Positions 18,113 to 26,871 of a stretch of DNA of 64,000 nt are shown in pieces (the stretch's first letter is position 1; every line of letters begins with the position of its first letter). The notes under the pieces were generated by a model. That model saw nothing but the letters and a program-made list of their open reading frames with translations, made no database searches and was not told where the DNA came from. The stretch is from Vibrio sp. SCSIO 43136 (GTDB lineage: Bacteria; Pseudomonadota; Gammaproteobacteria; Enterobacterales; Vibrionaceae). The stretch lies in the NCBI RefSeq assembly GCF_023716565.1, contig NZ_CP071848.1, positions 1,302,001 to 1,366,000 of the forward strand. The letters run 5' to 3'. The position numbers and the translations under genes were made by a program.

Positions 18113-18493
18113 ATGAGACTTGCACATAAGCGTAAGGTGCAGATGAAGCTGCAAAAGCGTATTAAAGCAGTAGCAGCGACCACTGCTAAAACCACAACGA
18201 AACCAGTAGCTGAGAAAGCGGCTGCGGTTAAACCAGCAGCACAACCAGCAGCTGAGAAAGTTGTAGCAGTGAAGAAAGCAGACGTAGCTCTGACACCTAA
18301 GCAGCAACAAGTACTCGATATCGTTGCTCAAAACGCAGAAGGCATTAACCCTAAAGGTATCGGCCTTGCTGCTGGTCAAGAAGACGCAAAAGCGGCTTCT
18401 TGGGCGACAGGCGCTCTGAAAAAACTTCTAGAAGAAAACCTAGTAGTAAAAGAGCAGCTATCAGGTAACAAAGTTATCTACAAAATGGTGTAA
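18113..18493 (+). CDS. Lys/Ala-rich, histone-H1-like protein with winged-helix end
   Basis: A 126-residue protein in two parts. Residues 1-60 are a disordered, strongly basic Lys/Ala/Pro/Val-rich tail (KPVAEKAAAVKPAAQPAAEK), reminiscent of histone H1 or AlgP-like tails. Residues 61-126 look like a small winged helix (LTPKQQQVLDIVAQ ... WATGALKKLLEENLVVKE). Together these suggest a nucleoid or DNA-binding protein. A GAGAG ribosome site precedes ATG 18113 and a clean terminator follows. Exact family not recognised. Confidence 0.7.
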   Translation: MRLAHKRKVQMKLQKRIKAVAATTAKTTTKPVAEKAAAVKPAAQPAAEKVVAVKKADVALTPKQQQVLDIVAQNAEGINPKGIGLAAGQEDAKAASWATGALKKLLEENLVVKEQLSGNKVIYKMV

Positions 18494-18538
18494 TCGCTGA
18501 TTCAGTGACTTCACTATTTGCGTTTATTCGCATAAAGA

Positions 18539-18562
18539 GACCTCGCTTAAGCGAGGTTTTTT
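18539..18562 (+). terminator. Rho-independent terminator
   Basis: CCTCGCTT/AAGCGAGG perfect 16-bp palindrome followed by seven T. Confidence 0.88.
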
Positions 18563-18875
18563 TATGTCTGCTTGTCGACTTGGTCACAAACTCATCAACT
18601 CTTGTTAATATTTTCAACGGGTGACTACGTAAGTAGTAACTGATATTAGGTACGCCATATGCTTTGAAGAAGATCACCTATATCAACCACTTTTCCCTCC
18701 TATATCGATATCTCCTACGTATAACTACGTAATTCTAACTAGGTAGTGGTTAGATCCAGATGTAACGTGATTGCGTGTTCACGCTGATTTTCACTTTGCT
18801 AAACATGGTTCATCTTTACTCTCGAACAAGGGTATTCACTTTGAACACCCAGATTAAGCGATCAAGGACAGAGTA
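18563..18875 (+). promoter_or_regulatory. TRAP operon promoter region with CTACGTA repeats
   Basis: This non-coding stretch before dctP holds three copies of CTACGTA at 18625, 18715 and 18725 and a variant CTAGGTA at 18739. The spacings of 90 and 10 bp match whole helical turns, as expected for a regulator bound on one DNA face. The NarL-type regulator at 23487-24125 is the natural candidate. Binding is inferred. Confidence 0.5.
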
Positions 18876-19970
18876 ATGAATGTGATCAATCAATCAGTAA
18901 AACGAGTGATGAAATCTACATTAGTTGCATTGGCAGCGACTATCACTATCGCCACTTCACCGATGGCATCGGCTGAAAAAGTTTACCGCCTAAAACTGGC
19001 AGAAACTTGGGGACCAAACTTCCCAGTGTTTGGCGATGCGACCAAAAACATGGCTGCAATGGCAGAAAAAATGTCAAACGGCCGATTACAAATTCGCATC
19101 GACTCAGCCAACAAACATAAAGCCCCGCTAGGCGTGTTTGATATGGTGAAGTCTGGTCAATATGACATGGGCCACTCTGCGTCTTACTACTGGAAAGGTA
19201 AAGTACCAAACACTTTGTACTTCACTTCTATGCCTTTCGGTATGACGCCTGCCGAGCAATATGCTTGGTTCTACCACGGTGGTGGTATGGAGTTGATGGA
19301 GCAAGTTTACACGCCTCACAATCTACTTTCGTTCCCAGGTGGTAACACGGATATTCAGATGGGCGGTTGGTTCCAAAAAGAAATCAACAGTGTTGAAGAT
19401 CTCAAAGGTCTGAAAATGCGCATTCCGGGTTTTGCGGGTGAAATCCTAGCTGACCTTGGCGCTAAGCCAACCAACATCGCACCAGGAGAGCTATACACTT
19501 CTCTAGAGCGTCGTACTATCGATGCACTTGAGTGGGTTGGCCCTTCTCTTGACCTTCGCATGGGTTTCCACAAAATTGCACCTTACTACTACACAGGTTG
19601 GCATGAGCCAGCAACCGAGCTTCAGTTCCTAGTGAACAAGCGTACTTGGGACCGTCTACCTGAAGACCTACAAGAGATCTTGCGTGTAGCAATGCGTACA
19701 GCGGCATACGACATGTACGCTCAAGCGACGCACGAAAGTGGTAAGAACTGGGTATCTATTAAAACTGACTACCCGAACATCCAAGTAAAAGATTTCCCTG
19801 CAGAAGTAATCACTGCACTGAAGGCATCAAACGACAAATTGCTTAAAGAGCGCGCTGCGGCGGATGAACTTGCTGCTGAGATCCAAAAATCTCAAGCGGA
19901 CTACTTGAAACAAGTTCGCTCGTGGACTGATATTTCTCACCGCGCCTACTTAAACAGCTCAACTGATTAA
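18876..19970 (+). CDS. TRAP transporter substrate-binding protein (DctP family)
   Basis: The periplasmic receptor of a tripartite ATP-independent transporter. The 364-residue protein has a signal peptide (ends ASA|E, 33) and the DctP fold signature, including the LKGLKMRIPGFAGE region with the arginine that usually binds the substrate carboxylate, and ALEWVGP. AAGGACAG precedes the ATG. The substrate is probably an organic acid; I cannot specify it. A palindromic repeat separates it from the two membrane genes. Confidence 0.92.
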   Translation: MNVINQSVKRVMKSTLVALAATITIATSPMASAEKVYRLKLAETWGPNFPVFGDATKNMAAMAEKMSNGRLQIRIDSANKHKAPLGVFDMVKSGQYDMGHSASYYWKGKVPNTLYFTSMPFGMTPAEQYAWFYHGGGMELMEQVYTPHNLLSFPGGNTDIQMGGWFQKEINSVEDLKGLKMRIPGFAGEILADLGAKPTNIAPGELYTSLERRTIDALEWVGPSLDLRMGFHKIAPYYYTGWHEPATELQFLVNKRTWDRLPEDLQEILRVAMRTAAYDMYAQATHESGKNWVSIKTDYPNIQVKDFPAEVITALKASNDKLLKERAAADELAAEIQKSQADYLKQVRSWTDISHRAYLNSSTD

Positions 19971-19996
19971 CTTGAATACTAACAAGCGGTGAACTG

Positions 19997-20123
19997 CTCC
20001 TCCCCTTTCCAAGGGGAGGCTGGGAGGGGTTCTGAATTGGCTCGCCAACAGTACACTCGGTAAGTTAAAAGCAGAACCCCCACTGGGCATGTCCCTCCAG
20101 TTCCCCCTTGGAGAAGGGGGAGA
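19997..20123. repeat. REP/BIME-like palindromic repeat between dctP and dctQ
   Basis: Two hairpins, CTCCCCTT-TCC-AAGGGGAG-type at the left and CCCCCTTGGAGAAGGGGG at the right, are inverted relative to each other around a central spacer (AGGGGTTCT / AGAACCCCC also pair). The whole 127 bp could fold into one cruciform. Such elements often stabilise upstream mRNA, fitting higher DctP than DctQM levels. Confidence 0.65.
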
Positions 20124-20208
20124 GATATACCTCACTTGCGTTGAGTATTCAAAGCTACAAAGCCCAAGAAAAACTTATTAAAACAATAGATTTCCAACGG
20201 AGTATGGG

Positions 20209-20739
20209 ATGAGAAATCTAATCTATTTAGAACGTATATTTAATCGCATAGGCGATGTACTGGGATGGATTTCCAGCATCTTGTTCCTACTGCTTCTCGC
20301 AAACGTAGTGTATGACGTCATCATGCGTTATGCCTTCAATGATGTATCTATCGCATTCCAAGAGATGGAATGGCACCTGTTTTCCGCAGTGTTTTTACTT
20401 GGTGTGCCATACGCCATTAAAGCAGGCGGACACGTTCGAGTGGATATTTTTTATGAGCGTTTATCACTCCGTGCACAAGCCATTATCGACATTTTGGGTA
20501 CGGTTTTGTGGCTCATCCCATTCTGTTTACTGGTGGCTTGGTTTGGTATCGACTTTGCCAAAGAAAGCTACTTATTAGGCGAGACCTCGGGCGATCCAGG
20601 TGGTCTACCTTATCGCTGGATCATTAAAGCGATGATCCCAGTATCGTTTACCTTGATGGCGTTAAGTGGCGTGGGACTGATGCTGCATTCGTTGAACAAG
20701 ATATTTAACCCACGTCTTCTCTATAAGTCTGAGCAGTAA
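20209..20739 (+). CDS. TRAP transporter small permease (DctQ family)
   Basis: A 176-residue protein with four predicted transmembrane helices and the DctQ-type features EMEWHLFSAVFLLGVPYAIKAGGHVRVDI, the region typical of the small subunit. It partners DctM. It follows dctP after a palindromic repeat and precedes dctM by 11 bp with a good ribosome site (AAGGAG). Confidence 0.92.
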   Translation: MRNLIYLERIFNRIGDVLGWISSILFLLLLANVVYDVIMRYAFNDVSIAFQEMEWHLFSAVFLLGVPYAIKAGGHVRVDIFYERLSLRAQAIIDILGTVLWLIPFCLLVAWFGIDFAKESYLLGETSGDPGGLPYRWIIKAMIPVSFTLMALSGVGLMLHSLNKIFNPRLLYKSEQ

Positions 20740-20750
20740 GGAGCAACACC

Positions 20751-22034
20751 ATGATAGGGATAGTAATGTTTTTTGTTGCTCTGGTGGCGCTGTTAATCGG
20801 CTTTCCAGTAGCATTTACGTTTGGTGGTGTTGCACTTCTATTTGGTGTTTGGGCAGAAGGGATTGAGATCTTCGCCTTCATGCCATACCGAATCCAATCC
20901 ATTATGGAAAACACCGTGTTGATGGCAGTACCACTGTTTGTTTTCATGGGGTTGGTTTTGCAAAAAACTCGTCTTGCGGAGCAGCTGCTTGAATCCATGG
21001 GACGTCTATTTGGCGGGGTTCGCGGTGGTATCGCAATCTCCACTGTGCTGGTAGGAGCGTTACTTGCTGCTTCAACAGGGGTGGTTGGCGCATCTGTGGT
21101 AGCAATGGGCCTTATCTCACTGCCGGTAATGCTCAAGTACAATTACGACAAAGGCCTCGCCTGTGGCACCATCTGTGCCTCGGGTACTTTGGGTCAGATC
21201 ATTCCACCGTCGATTGTACTTATCCTGCTTGGGGATGTATTGGGCGTGCCAGTGGGTGACTTATTCCAAGCGGCGATTGGCCCAGGTTTAGCACTGGTAG
21301 CGGCGTACATCCTGTACATCCTTTACTACGCTTACCGCCACCCAGAAGCGGCGCAAGCGATGGAGCGTGATGACTCTATTAGCCGTTCTCAAGAAATCAA
21401 AGACGCATTGAAAGCTGTGATCCCGCCACTTGCACTTATCATCGTAGTGTTAGGTTCTATTTTCGCAGGGGTTGCAACCCCAACAGAGTCTGCGGCTCTG
21501 GGCGGCGCAGGGGCTATTGTACTTGCACTTTTATACCGCCAGTTTAGCTGGAAGATGATCTATGCAGCGGCAGAAGAAACAGTAAAAGTAACGGCAATGG
21601 TGTTTGCTATCTTGCTGGGTGCAACGGCATTCTCGATGGCCTTTACCTACACCGGTGGTGATTACTTAGTTGAAGAGTGGATGTTACAAATCCCAGGTGA
21701 GAAATGGGGCTTCCTGCTGATCACCATGCTAGTGATTTTAATCCTTGGTTTCTTCATTGATTTCGTAGAGATCTGTTTCATCATCGTGCCAATTTTGGCA
21801 CCAGTGGCAGAGATATTAGGTATCAACATGACTTGGTTTGCTATCTTGGTTGCGATGAACCTACAAACCTCGTTCTTAACCCCACCATTTGGTTTCAGCC
21901 TGTTCTATCTAAAGGGTGTGGCGCCAAAAGGGGTGACGACTCAAGACATCTACCGCGGTGTAATGCCATTTATCTTTATTCAGATAGCGGTACTTGGCTC
22001 ACTATTGGCGTTCCCTTCATTGTATGGAATGTGA
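20751..22034 (+). CDS. TRAP transporter large permease (DctM family)
   Basis: The 427-residue DctM subunit is the sodium-coupled channel of the TRAP system. It has about 12 hydrophobic segments and family motifs such as GGVRGGIAISTVLVG and SGTLGQIIPPSIVLILLG. AAGGAG precedes the ATG. A terminator follows at 22093, so the kinase gene may be expressed by read-through or from its own promoter. Confidence 0.93.
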   Translation: MIGIVMFFVALVALLIGFPVAFTFGGVALLFGVWAEGIEIFAFMPYRIQSIMENTVLMAVPLFVFMGLVLQKTRLAEQLLESMGRLFGGVRGGIAISTVLVGALLAASTGVVGASVVAMGLISLPVMLKYNYDKGLACGTICASGTLGQIIPPSIVLILLGDVLGVPVGDLFQAAIGPGLALVAAYILYILYYAYRHPEAAQAMERDDSISRSQEIKDALKAVIPPLALIIVVLGSIFAGVATPTESAALGGAGAIVLALLYRQFSWKMIYAAAEETVKVTAMVFAILLGATAFSMAFTYTGGDYLVEEWMLQIPGEKWGFLLITMLVILILGFFIDFVEICFIIVPILAPVAEILGINMTWFAILVAMNLQTSFLTPPFGFSLFYLKGVAPKGVTTQDIYRGVMPFIFIQIAVLGSLLAFPSLYGM

Positions 22035-22092
22035 TCGATTTCGATAATGTGACAGCTAGGTTTCTAGCATGTTATGAAAGTTGATAAAGTTA

Positions 22093-22123
22093 AACGGTCT
22101 AGGAGCAGTGCTAGGCCGTTTTT
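22093..22123 (+). terminator. Terminator between dctM and the sensor kinase
   Basis: AACGG-CTAG and CTAG-CCGTT pair around GAGCAGTG and are followed by TTTTTG. One mismatched pair in the stem. Confidence 0.7.
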
Positions 22124-22134
22124 GTAGGGAAATT

Positions 22135-23490
22135 ATGCCGTTAAAAGCCAAGTTAATCTTGCTGACTCTATTACCTCTAGTATTGGTTACCGCCAGTATT
22201 GGATGGATATCTATGCATCAAGCAAAATCCCTCGGTGAGCGTGAGTTGGAAACCTTGCGCACCAGTTTAATGTCCTCACGTGAGCAGTCGCTACGTGACA
22301 CCGTTGACATCGCTTTTGACTCAATTGGACATATCTACAATGACCCGACTTTGTCCGAGGCTGAGGCAAAGCAAAGGGTGAAAAGTATCTTAAACCTTTT
22401 GCGTTATGGTACTGATGGCGATGGGTACTTTTTTGCCTACGATCATAAAGGGACTAACTTAGTTCATCCAATACTGCCCGATTTGGTAGGGCAGAACTTA
22501 CTGCATATTGAAGACCGAAACGGTGATAGGCTTATCGAAGAGCTACTAAAAGCCGCTCAGCAAGGGGGTGGTTTTCATCAATATCTATGGCAAAAACCTT
22601 CCACAGGAGAGACCGTCCCTAAGCTCAGTTACGCAGCATGGCTCGACAAGTGGCAATGGATGATTGGAACAGGCGTCTACATAGAAGACATCAGTCAAGA
22701 AATCGCCAAGATGCAGGCGGAGATCAATCACAACGTGAACACAACAGTGTTTTCTATTGTGGTGATTTTGGGTGTCACGGTATCGGTCATTATTGTTCTG
22801 ACACTCGCAGTTAATTTGCATGAGCATCGGGTGGCGGACAAAAACCTTAAAGAACTTGCACATCGAACCGTGATGTTTCAAGAAGATGAGAAAAAGCATC
22901 TTGCTCGTGAACTGCACGATGGGATAAATCAGTTGTTGGTTTCAGGTAAGTGTCATCTTGAGTTGGGAATGGCTGGGGTTGAAGCACCAAACCAAGAGCA
23001 CTTAGCGAAATCTCGCCATTCGATCCAAACGGCTATCAATGAAGTACGAAGAATTTCACACAACCTTCGCCCAAGTGTGCTGGATGATATCGGTTTGGAA
23101 TCGGCGCTAACGATTTTGCTCAATGACTTTGCATCCCACACTCAAATAGCAATTGAAACAGCGTTAGATACCCAAGCAGGAAAACTGCATACCGAAGTGG
23201 CGACGACTTTATACCGTGTTGCCCAAGAGTCGCTGACCAACATTGAAAAACATGCTCAAGCAACCAAGGTTGAGTTGCGCTTGCAGCAGATGGGTGATCA
23301 CCTACAGATGATAATTCGCGACGATGGGCAAGGTTTTCAACTATATTCAGCTAAGAATAAGAAAGGCATTGGCCTGAGAAATATGAGAGAGCGAGTGGAG
23401 TTTATTGGCGGCGAATTTGAAATTCACAGTGAGCCAAGTATTGGCACTGAGATCGCCGTGCTGCTCAACTTACGAGGGAATGTACGATGA
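22135..23490 (+). CDS. Membrane histidine kinase with Cache sensor domain (NarL-system type)
   Basis: A 451-residue sensor. The N-terminal helix (9-29) and a second near 205-235 flank a periplasmic single Cache-like domain (DGDGYFFAYDHKGTNLVHP, WMIGTGVYIEDI), which usually binds small organic acids. Then come a HisKA_3 dimerisation domain with LARELHDGINQ (phospho-His) and an HATPase domain (DDGQGF, GIGLRNMRERVE). ATG 22135 follows TAGGGA. It overlaps the response regulator by ATGA and lies behind a TRAP operon, so it likely senses the transported substrate. Confidence 0.9.
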   Translation: MPLKAKLILLTLLPLVLVTASIGWISMHQAKSLGERELETLRTSLMSSREQSLRDTVDIAFDSIGHIYNDPTLSEAEAKQRVKSILNLLRYGTDGDGYFFAYDHKGTNLVHPILPDLVGQNLLHIEDRNGDRLIEELLKAAQQGGGFHQYLWQKPSTGETVPKLSYAAWLDKWQWMIGTGVYIEDISQEIAKMQAEINHNVNTTVFSIVVILGVTVSVIIVLTLAVNLHEHRVADKNLKELAHRTVMFQEDEKKHLARELHDGINQLLVSGKCHLELGMAGVEAPNQEHLAKSRHSIQTAINEVRRISHNLRPSVLDDIGLESALTILLNDFASHTQIAIETALDTQAGKLHTEVATTLYRVAQESLTNIEKHAQATKVELRLQQMGDHLQMIIRDDGQGFQLYSAKNKKGIGLRNMRERVEFIGGEFEIHSEPSIGTEIAVLLNLRGNVR

Positions 23491-24125
23491 GTGACACCAT
23501 CAAAGTAGTGATTGCAGATGATCACCAAGTGGTCTTAGATGGATTTATTGCCCGTTTGGCATTAGAGCCCGACATTGATGTTATTGGCACTGCCAGTAAC
23601 GGGGTTGAAGCATGTGAAATCGTCAAACTGCAAAAGCCTGACGTGGTGCTGATGGATATCAGCATGCCAGTGATGAACGGCATCGATGCTACCAGATTGA
23701 TCCGAGAGAGCGCACCCGAAACTAAAGTGCTTATGCTGACCATGCACGATAACCGTGAATACATCATGAAGGTGATGCAAGTTGGGGCGGTGGGTTACAT
23801 GCTCAAAGATATTTGCGCCACTCGTATGGTGCAGGCGATTAAAACGGTTAACCAAGGTGCAACTTACTTTTGTGAAACTGTAACCCAAACCTTATTCACT
23901 CAGCAGGTTGCGCCAGCACCAACCACCAGTAATCCTTTGACGAGGCGAGAAGAGTCGGTGCTCAAGCTGGTGGCACAAGGGTGTAGCAGCAAGAAAATTG
24001 CGACGATGCTAGATATTAGCTATCGAACGGTAGAGACTCATCGTCAGAACATTAAACACAAGCTCGACCTTCATTCGACGGCGGAACTTGCGAAATACGC
24101 CTTAGAGCAGGGGATAAGCGATTAG
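23487..24125 (+). CDS. NarL/LuxR-family response regulator
   Basis: A 212-residue regulator with a receiver domain (acidic DD at 11-12, phospho-Asp57 in VVLMDISMP, a Lys near 108) and a C-terminal LuxR-type helix-turn-helix (LTRREESVLKLVAQGCSSKKIA near 150-170). It is co-translated with the upstream kinase (ATGA overlap). The likely target is the TRAP promoter with its CTACGTA repeats at 18625-18731. It ends 1 bp from the convergent MarR gene. Confidence 0.93.
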   Translation: MSDTIKVVIADDHQVVLDGFIARLALEPDIDVIGTASNGVEACEIVKLQKPDVVLMDISMPVMNGIDATRLIRESAPETKVLMLTMHDNREYIMKVMQVGAVGYMLKDICATRMVQAIKTVNQGATYFCETVTQTLFTQQVAPAPTTSNPLTRREESVLKLVAQGCSSKKIATMLDISYRTVETHRQNIKHKLDLHSTAELAKYALEQGISD

Positions 24126-24126
24126 C

Positions 24127-24606
24127 TTATTCTTCTGCTTTGGTTAAGCTACCAATCTCCAGCATAGGTACTACATCGATGTTCTCAGCATTCATCATGC
24201 TGGAGATGCGTTGTACCGACGAGAGCAGCAAACTTTGTTCCCACTCTTCAAGCTGTTGATATTGTCGAATGAAGTTCTCTTGCAATGGCAGGGGAGCTTC
24301 AGCTAATACTTCTTTGCCTTTATCCGTAAGATAAGCGTGCACCTTGCGCTTGTCAGTTTCACTTCTTTGCCTTTCGATATATCCATTTCTTTGCAGGCGG
24401 TCCAATATCGTTGTCGCCGTGGCTTGGCTCATATTGGTGTGATTCGCCAGGCTACGAATCGTTACTTCACCCAGCTGCTCAATGGAGCGCATCAGGATCA
24501 GTTGTGGTCCGGTTAGCCCTGATTCCTTACTCAATTTCTTTGAGTGTAAATCAATGGCGCGAATGATCTGGCGGAGGGATATGAGTACTTCTTCGTGCTT
24601 TTCCAA
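24127..24606 (-). CDS. MarR-family transcriptional regulator
   Basis: A 159-residue MarR-type dimeric winged-helix regulator: recognition segment SLANHTNMSQATATTILDRLQRNGYIERQRSETDKR and wing are clear. It stands divergent from the BCCT transporter gene with a 386-bp gap, the usual position for a local repressor of a transporter. Its effector is unknown. Confidence 0.9.
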   Translation of the reverse strand: MEKHEEVLISLRQIIRAIDLHSKKLSKESGLTGPQLILMRSIEQLGEVTIRSLANHTNMSQATATTILDRLQRNGYIERQRSETDKRKVHAYLTDKGKEVLAEAPLPLQENFIRQYQQLEEWEQSLLLSSVQRISSMMNAENIDVVPMLEIGSLTKAEE

Positions 24607-24992
24607 TCTGAATTACCTGAACATACTAATACCTGCTCTAAGTCGTTGAGAGCGGTATAACAAATACATAGCATCTTTAAGCGATTTTGGGCTGGCTAAG
24701 CTAACCCAGTTTGAGAAGAAAACAAAACAAATTTTATGATTTATGTCGAATTCAACCATACTGAATAAGACAAAATGCTTCGTGTTCTAAATAAATTAAT
24801 TATGACGCTAGTGTGAATTATAGTCACTCGGACGGTATAAGTGCCCAATGTCGCTCAAAAAAGCGACTTTGCACTAGAGGTAAGTATGTGGAGTGTGTAC
24901 CATGAGCACGAAATTTGGTGGTGAAATAGTATGTTCACTAAGTATTAATGACCATACCAATTCACCTCTTTAGCTCATAGATGAGAGGTTAC
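24607..24992. promoter_or_regulatory. Divergent marR / BCCT control region
   Basis: Non-coding gap between the MarR gene and the transporter. It contains an imperfect inverted repeat ATACC.GCTCT ... AGAGC.GGTAT at 24629-24658, just upstream of the MarR start, and a hairpin that can cover the transporter ribosome site at 24964-24989. Nothing else is recognised. Confidence 0.45.
24964..24989 (+). promoter_or_regulatory. Hairpin sequestering the BCCT ribosome-binding site
   Basis: ACCTCT (24964-24969) is complementary to AGAGGT (24984-24989), which is the Shine-Dalgarno region for ATG 24993; nested within it CTCAT-AG-ATGAG can also pair. This would make translation sensitive to leader structure. 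Inference from complementarity only. Confidence 0.4.
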
Positions 24993-26570
24993 ATGACTAA
25001 AGGGATCGATAAATACAGCATTGACAGCACTGACTATACCGTCGGTCAGGACAATGTGCAGAAGTGGGGTTTTGACGTTCATAACCCTGTATTTGGCGTT
25101 AGTGCAGGCTTCATTATCCTGTTTCTAATCGCTACTTTTTTGGTAGAACCAGAGACTGCAAAGGCAGCGCTCGATGGGCTTAAATTTAAGATCATCGCCC
25201 AGTTTGATGCTCTGTTTATTTGGGCAGGTAACATCTTTGTTATCTTCTGCTTGGCTCTAATCGTTTCGCCTTACGGTAAGATCCGTCTAGGTGGTAATGA
25301 AGCAACAGCCGATTACAGCTTCCTATCTTGGCTGGCCATGTTGTTTGCCGCTGGTATGGGCATTGGCTTGATGTTTTGGAGTGTTGCTGAACCAGTGGCA
25401 TACTTTACAGGCTGGTATGAAACACCACTCGGCGTTGAAGCTAATACACCAGAAGCTGCTCGCTTAGCTATGGGTGCTACCATGTTCCACTGGGGTCTTC
25501 ACCCTTGGGCGATCTATGGTGTTGTTGCACTTTCATTGGCATTTTTCACCTATAACAAGGGAATGCCGCTATCTATTCGTTCGATTTTCTATCCAATCCT
25601 AGGCGACCGAGCGTGGGGCTGGGCGGGTCATATCGTTGATATTCTAGCGGTACTTGCAACGCTGTTTGGCCTTGCAACATCTTTGGGTCTAGGTGCACAG
25701 CAAGCGGCAAGTGGTATCAACCACGTGTTTGGTATCGATGGCGGTATGTGGCTGCAAATTGTGGTTATCTTCTTGGTAACTCTATTGGCGGTAGTATCGG
25801 TACTGCGTGGCATTGATGGTGGTGTGAAAGTTATTTCTAACATCAACATGATTCTAGCCTTCATGCTGCTTATTTTTGTGGCATTGGTGAGCGCCGCCGT
25901 TGCGTTCGGTTCTATCCCAACCACTTTGATGGCATACATTGAAAACATCATCCCACTAAGTAACCCACACGGCCGTAACGATGAAGCATGGTTCCAAGGC
26001 TGGACTGTGTTCTACTGGGCTTGGTGGATATCATGGTCACCATTTGTTGGCATGTTCATCGCTCGTGTATCTAAAGGCCGTACTGTTCGTGAATTTATCG
26101 TAGCTGTTCTTCTTGTACCAACGACAGTAACTATTTTGTGGATGTCTGTTTTTGGTGGCATTGCGATTGATCAGGTTGTTAATGACATCGGCGTACTTGG
26201 TGCAAACGGTCTACGTGAAGTACCACTGGCTATGTTCGAGATGTTCGATGCACTGCCGTTTGGCACTGTGTTGTCTTTGATTGCTATCTTGCTGGTACTG
26301 GTGTTCTTCATCACCTCGTCAGATTCAGGTTCATTGGTTATCGATAGCATTACCGCTGGTGGTAAAGTCGATGCCCCTGTGGTTCAACGCGTGTTCTGGG
26401 CATTCATGGAAGGTGCAATTGCCGCGGCGCTACTTTGGATTGGTGGTACTCAATCGATACAAGCGCTGCAAGCAGGTGCGATTTCAACGGCACTGCCATT
26501 CACGTTTATTCTTCTATTGATGTGTGTGAGCTTGTTGATGGGGATGCGTACTGAGCGTGGATATCGGTAG
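24993..26570 (+). CDS. BCCT-family transporter (betaine/choline/carnitine type)
   Basis: A 525-residue secondary transporter with 12 predicted helices. Family signatures are present: GMGIGLMFWSVAEPVAYF and the Trp-rich YWAWWISWSPFVGMFIARVSKGRT segment. ATG 24993 is preferred over 24981 because GAGAGG precedes it. Vibrios use several BCCT proteins for osmoprotectant uptake; the short C-terminal tail argues against a BetT-type osmosensing tail. The exact substrate cannot be read from the sequence. Confidence 0.93.
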   Translation: MTKGIDKYSIDSTDYTVGQDNVQKWGFDVHNPVFGVSAGFIILFLIATFLVEPETAKAALDGLKFKIIAQFDALFIWAGNIFVIFCLALIVSPYGKIRLGGNEATADYSFLSWLAMLFAAGMGIGLMFWSVAEPVAYFTGWYETPLGVEANTPEAARLAMGATMFHWGLHPWAIYGVVALSLAFFTYNKGMPLSIRSIFYPILGDRAWGWAGHIVDILAVLATLFGLATSLGLGAQQAASGINHVFGIDGGMWLQIVVIFLVTLLAVVSVLRGIDGGVKVISNINMILAFMLLIFVALVSAAVAFGSIPTTLMAYIENIIPLSNPHGRNDEAWFQGWTVFYWAWWISWSPFVGMFIARVSKGRTVREFIVAVLLVPTTVTILWMSVFGGIAIDQVVNDIGVLGANGLREVPLAMFEMFDALPFGTVLSLIAILLVLVFFITSSDSGSLVIDSITAGGKVDAPVVQRVFWAFMEGAIAAALLWIGGTQSIQALQAGAISTALPFTFILLLMCVSLLMGMRTERGYR

Positions 26571-26602
26571 GTAATTGTAAGTTGGGATATTAGATGTTTG
26601 AA

Positions 26603-26632
26603 AACACACCGAGAGATCGGTGTGTTTTTTTA
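26603..26632 (+). terminator. Terminator of the BCCT gene
   Basis: AACACACCGA/TCGGTGTGTT stem with GAGA loop followed by seven T. The accessory region starts soon after; 26633-26871 contains nothing I recognise apart from weak ribosome-site sequence. Confidence 0.9.
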
Positions 26633-26871
26633 TGGGGGTGGGAATGGGTGCTGCTTTTATGTGGGGGCTTTTATCAGCTTAGCCAGTGGGAGGCGACGAA
26701 GCACGTATTAGGATATTTCGAATGAGTGGTGGATCACTATCTGACTGATTTGTTTGAGGATAATAGTAATGGTTACTTAGGATATGGGATAGTATGCAAT
26801 TGGTTAAGAAGGCCTATAGTGTCAAGCAGTAGGTCAGATGTTATTTAATAACAAGGAAATAATTCGCAACT

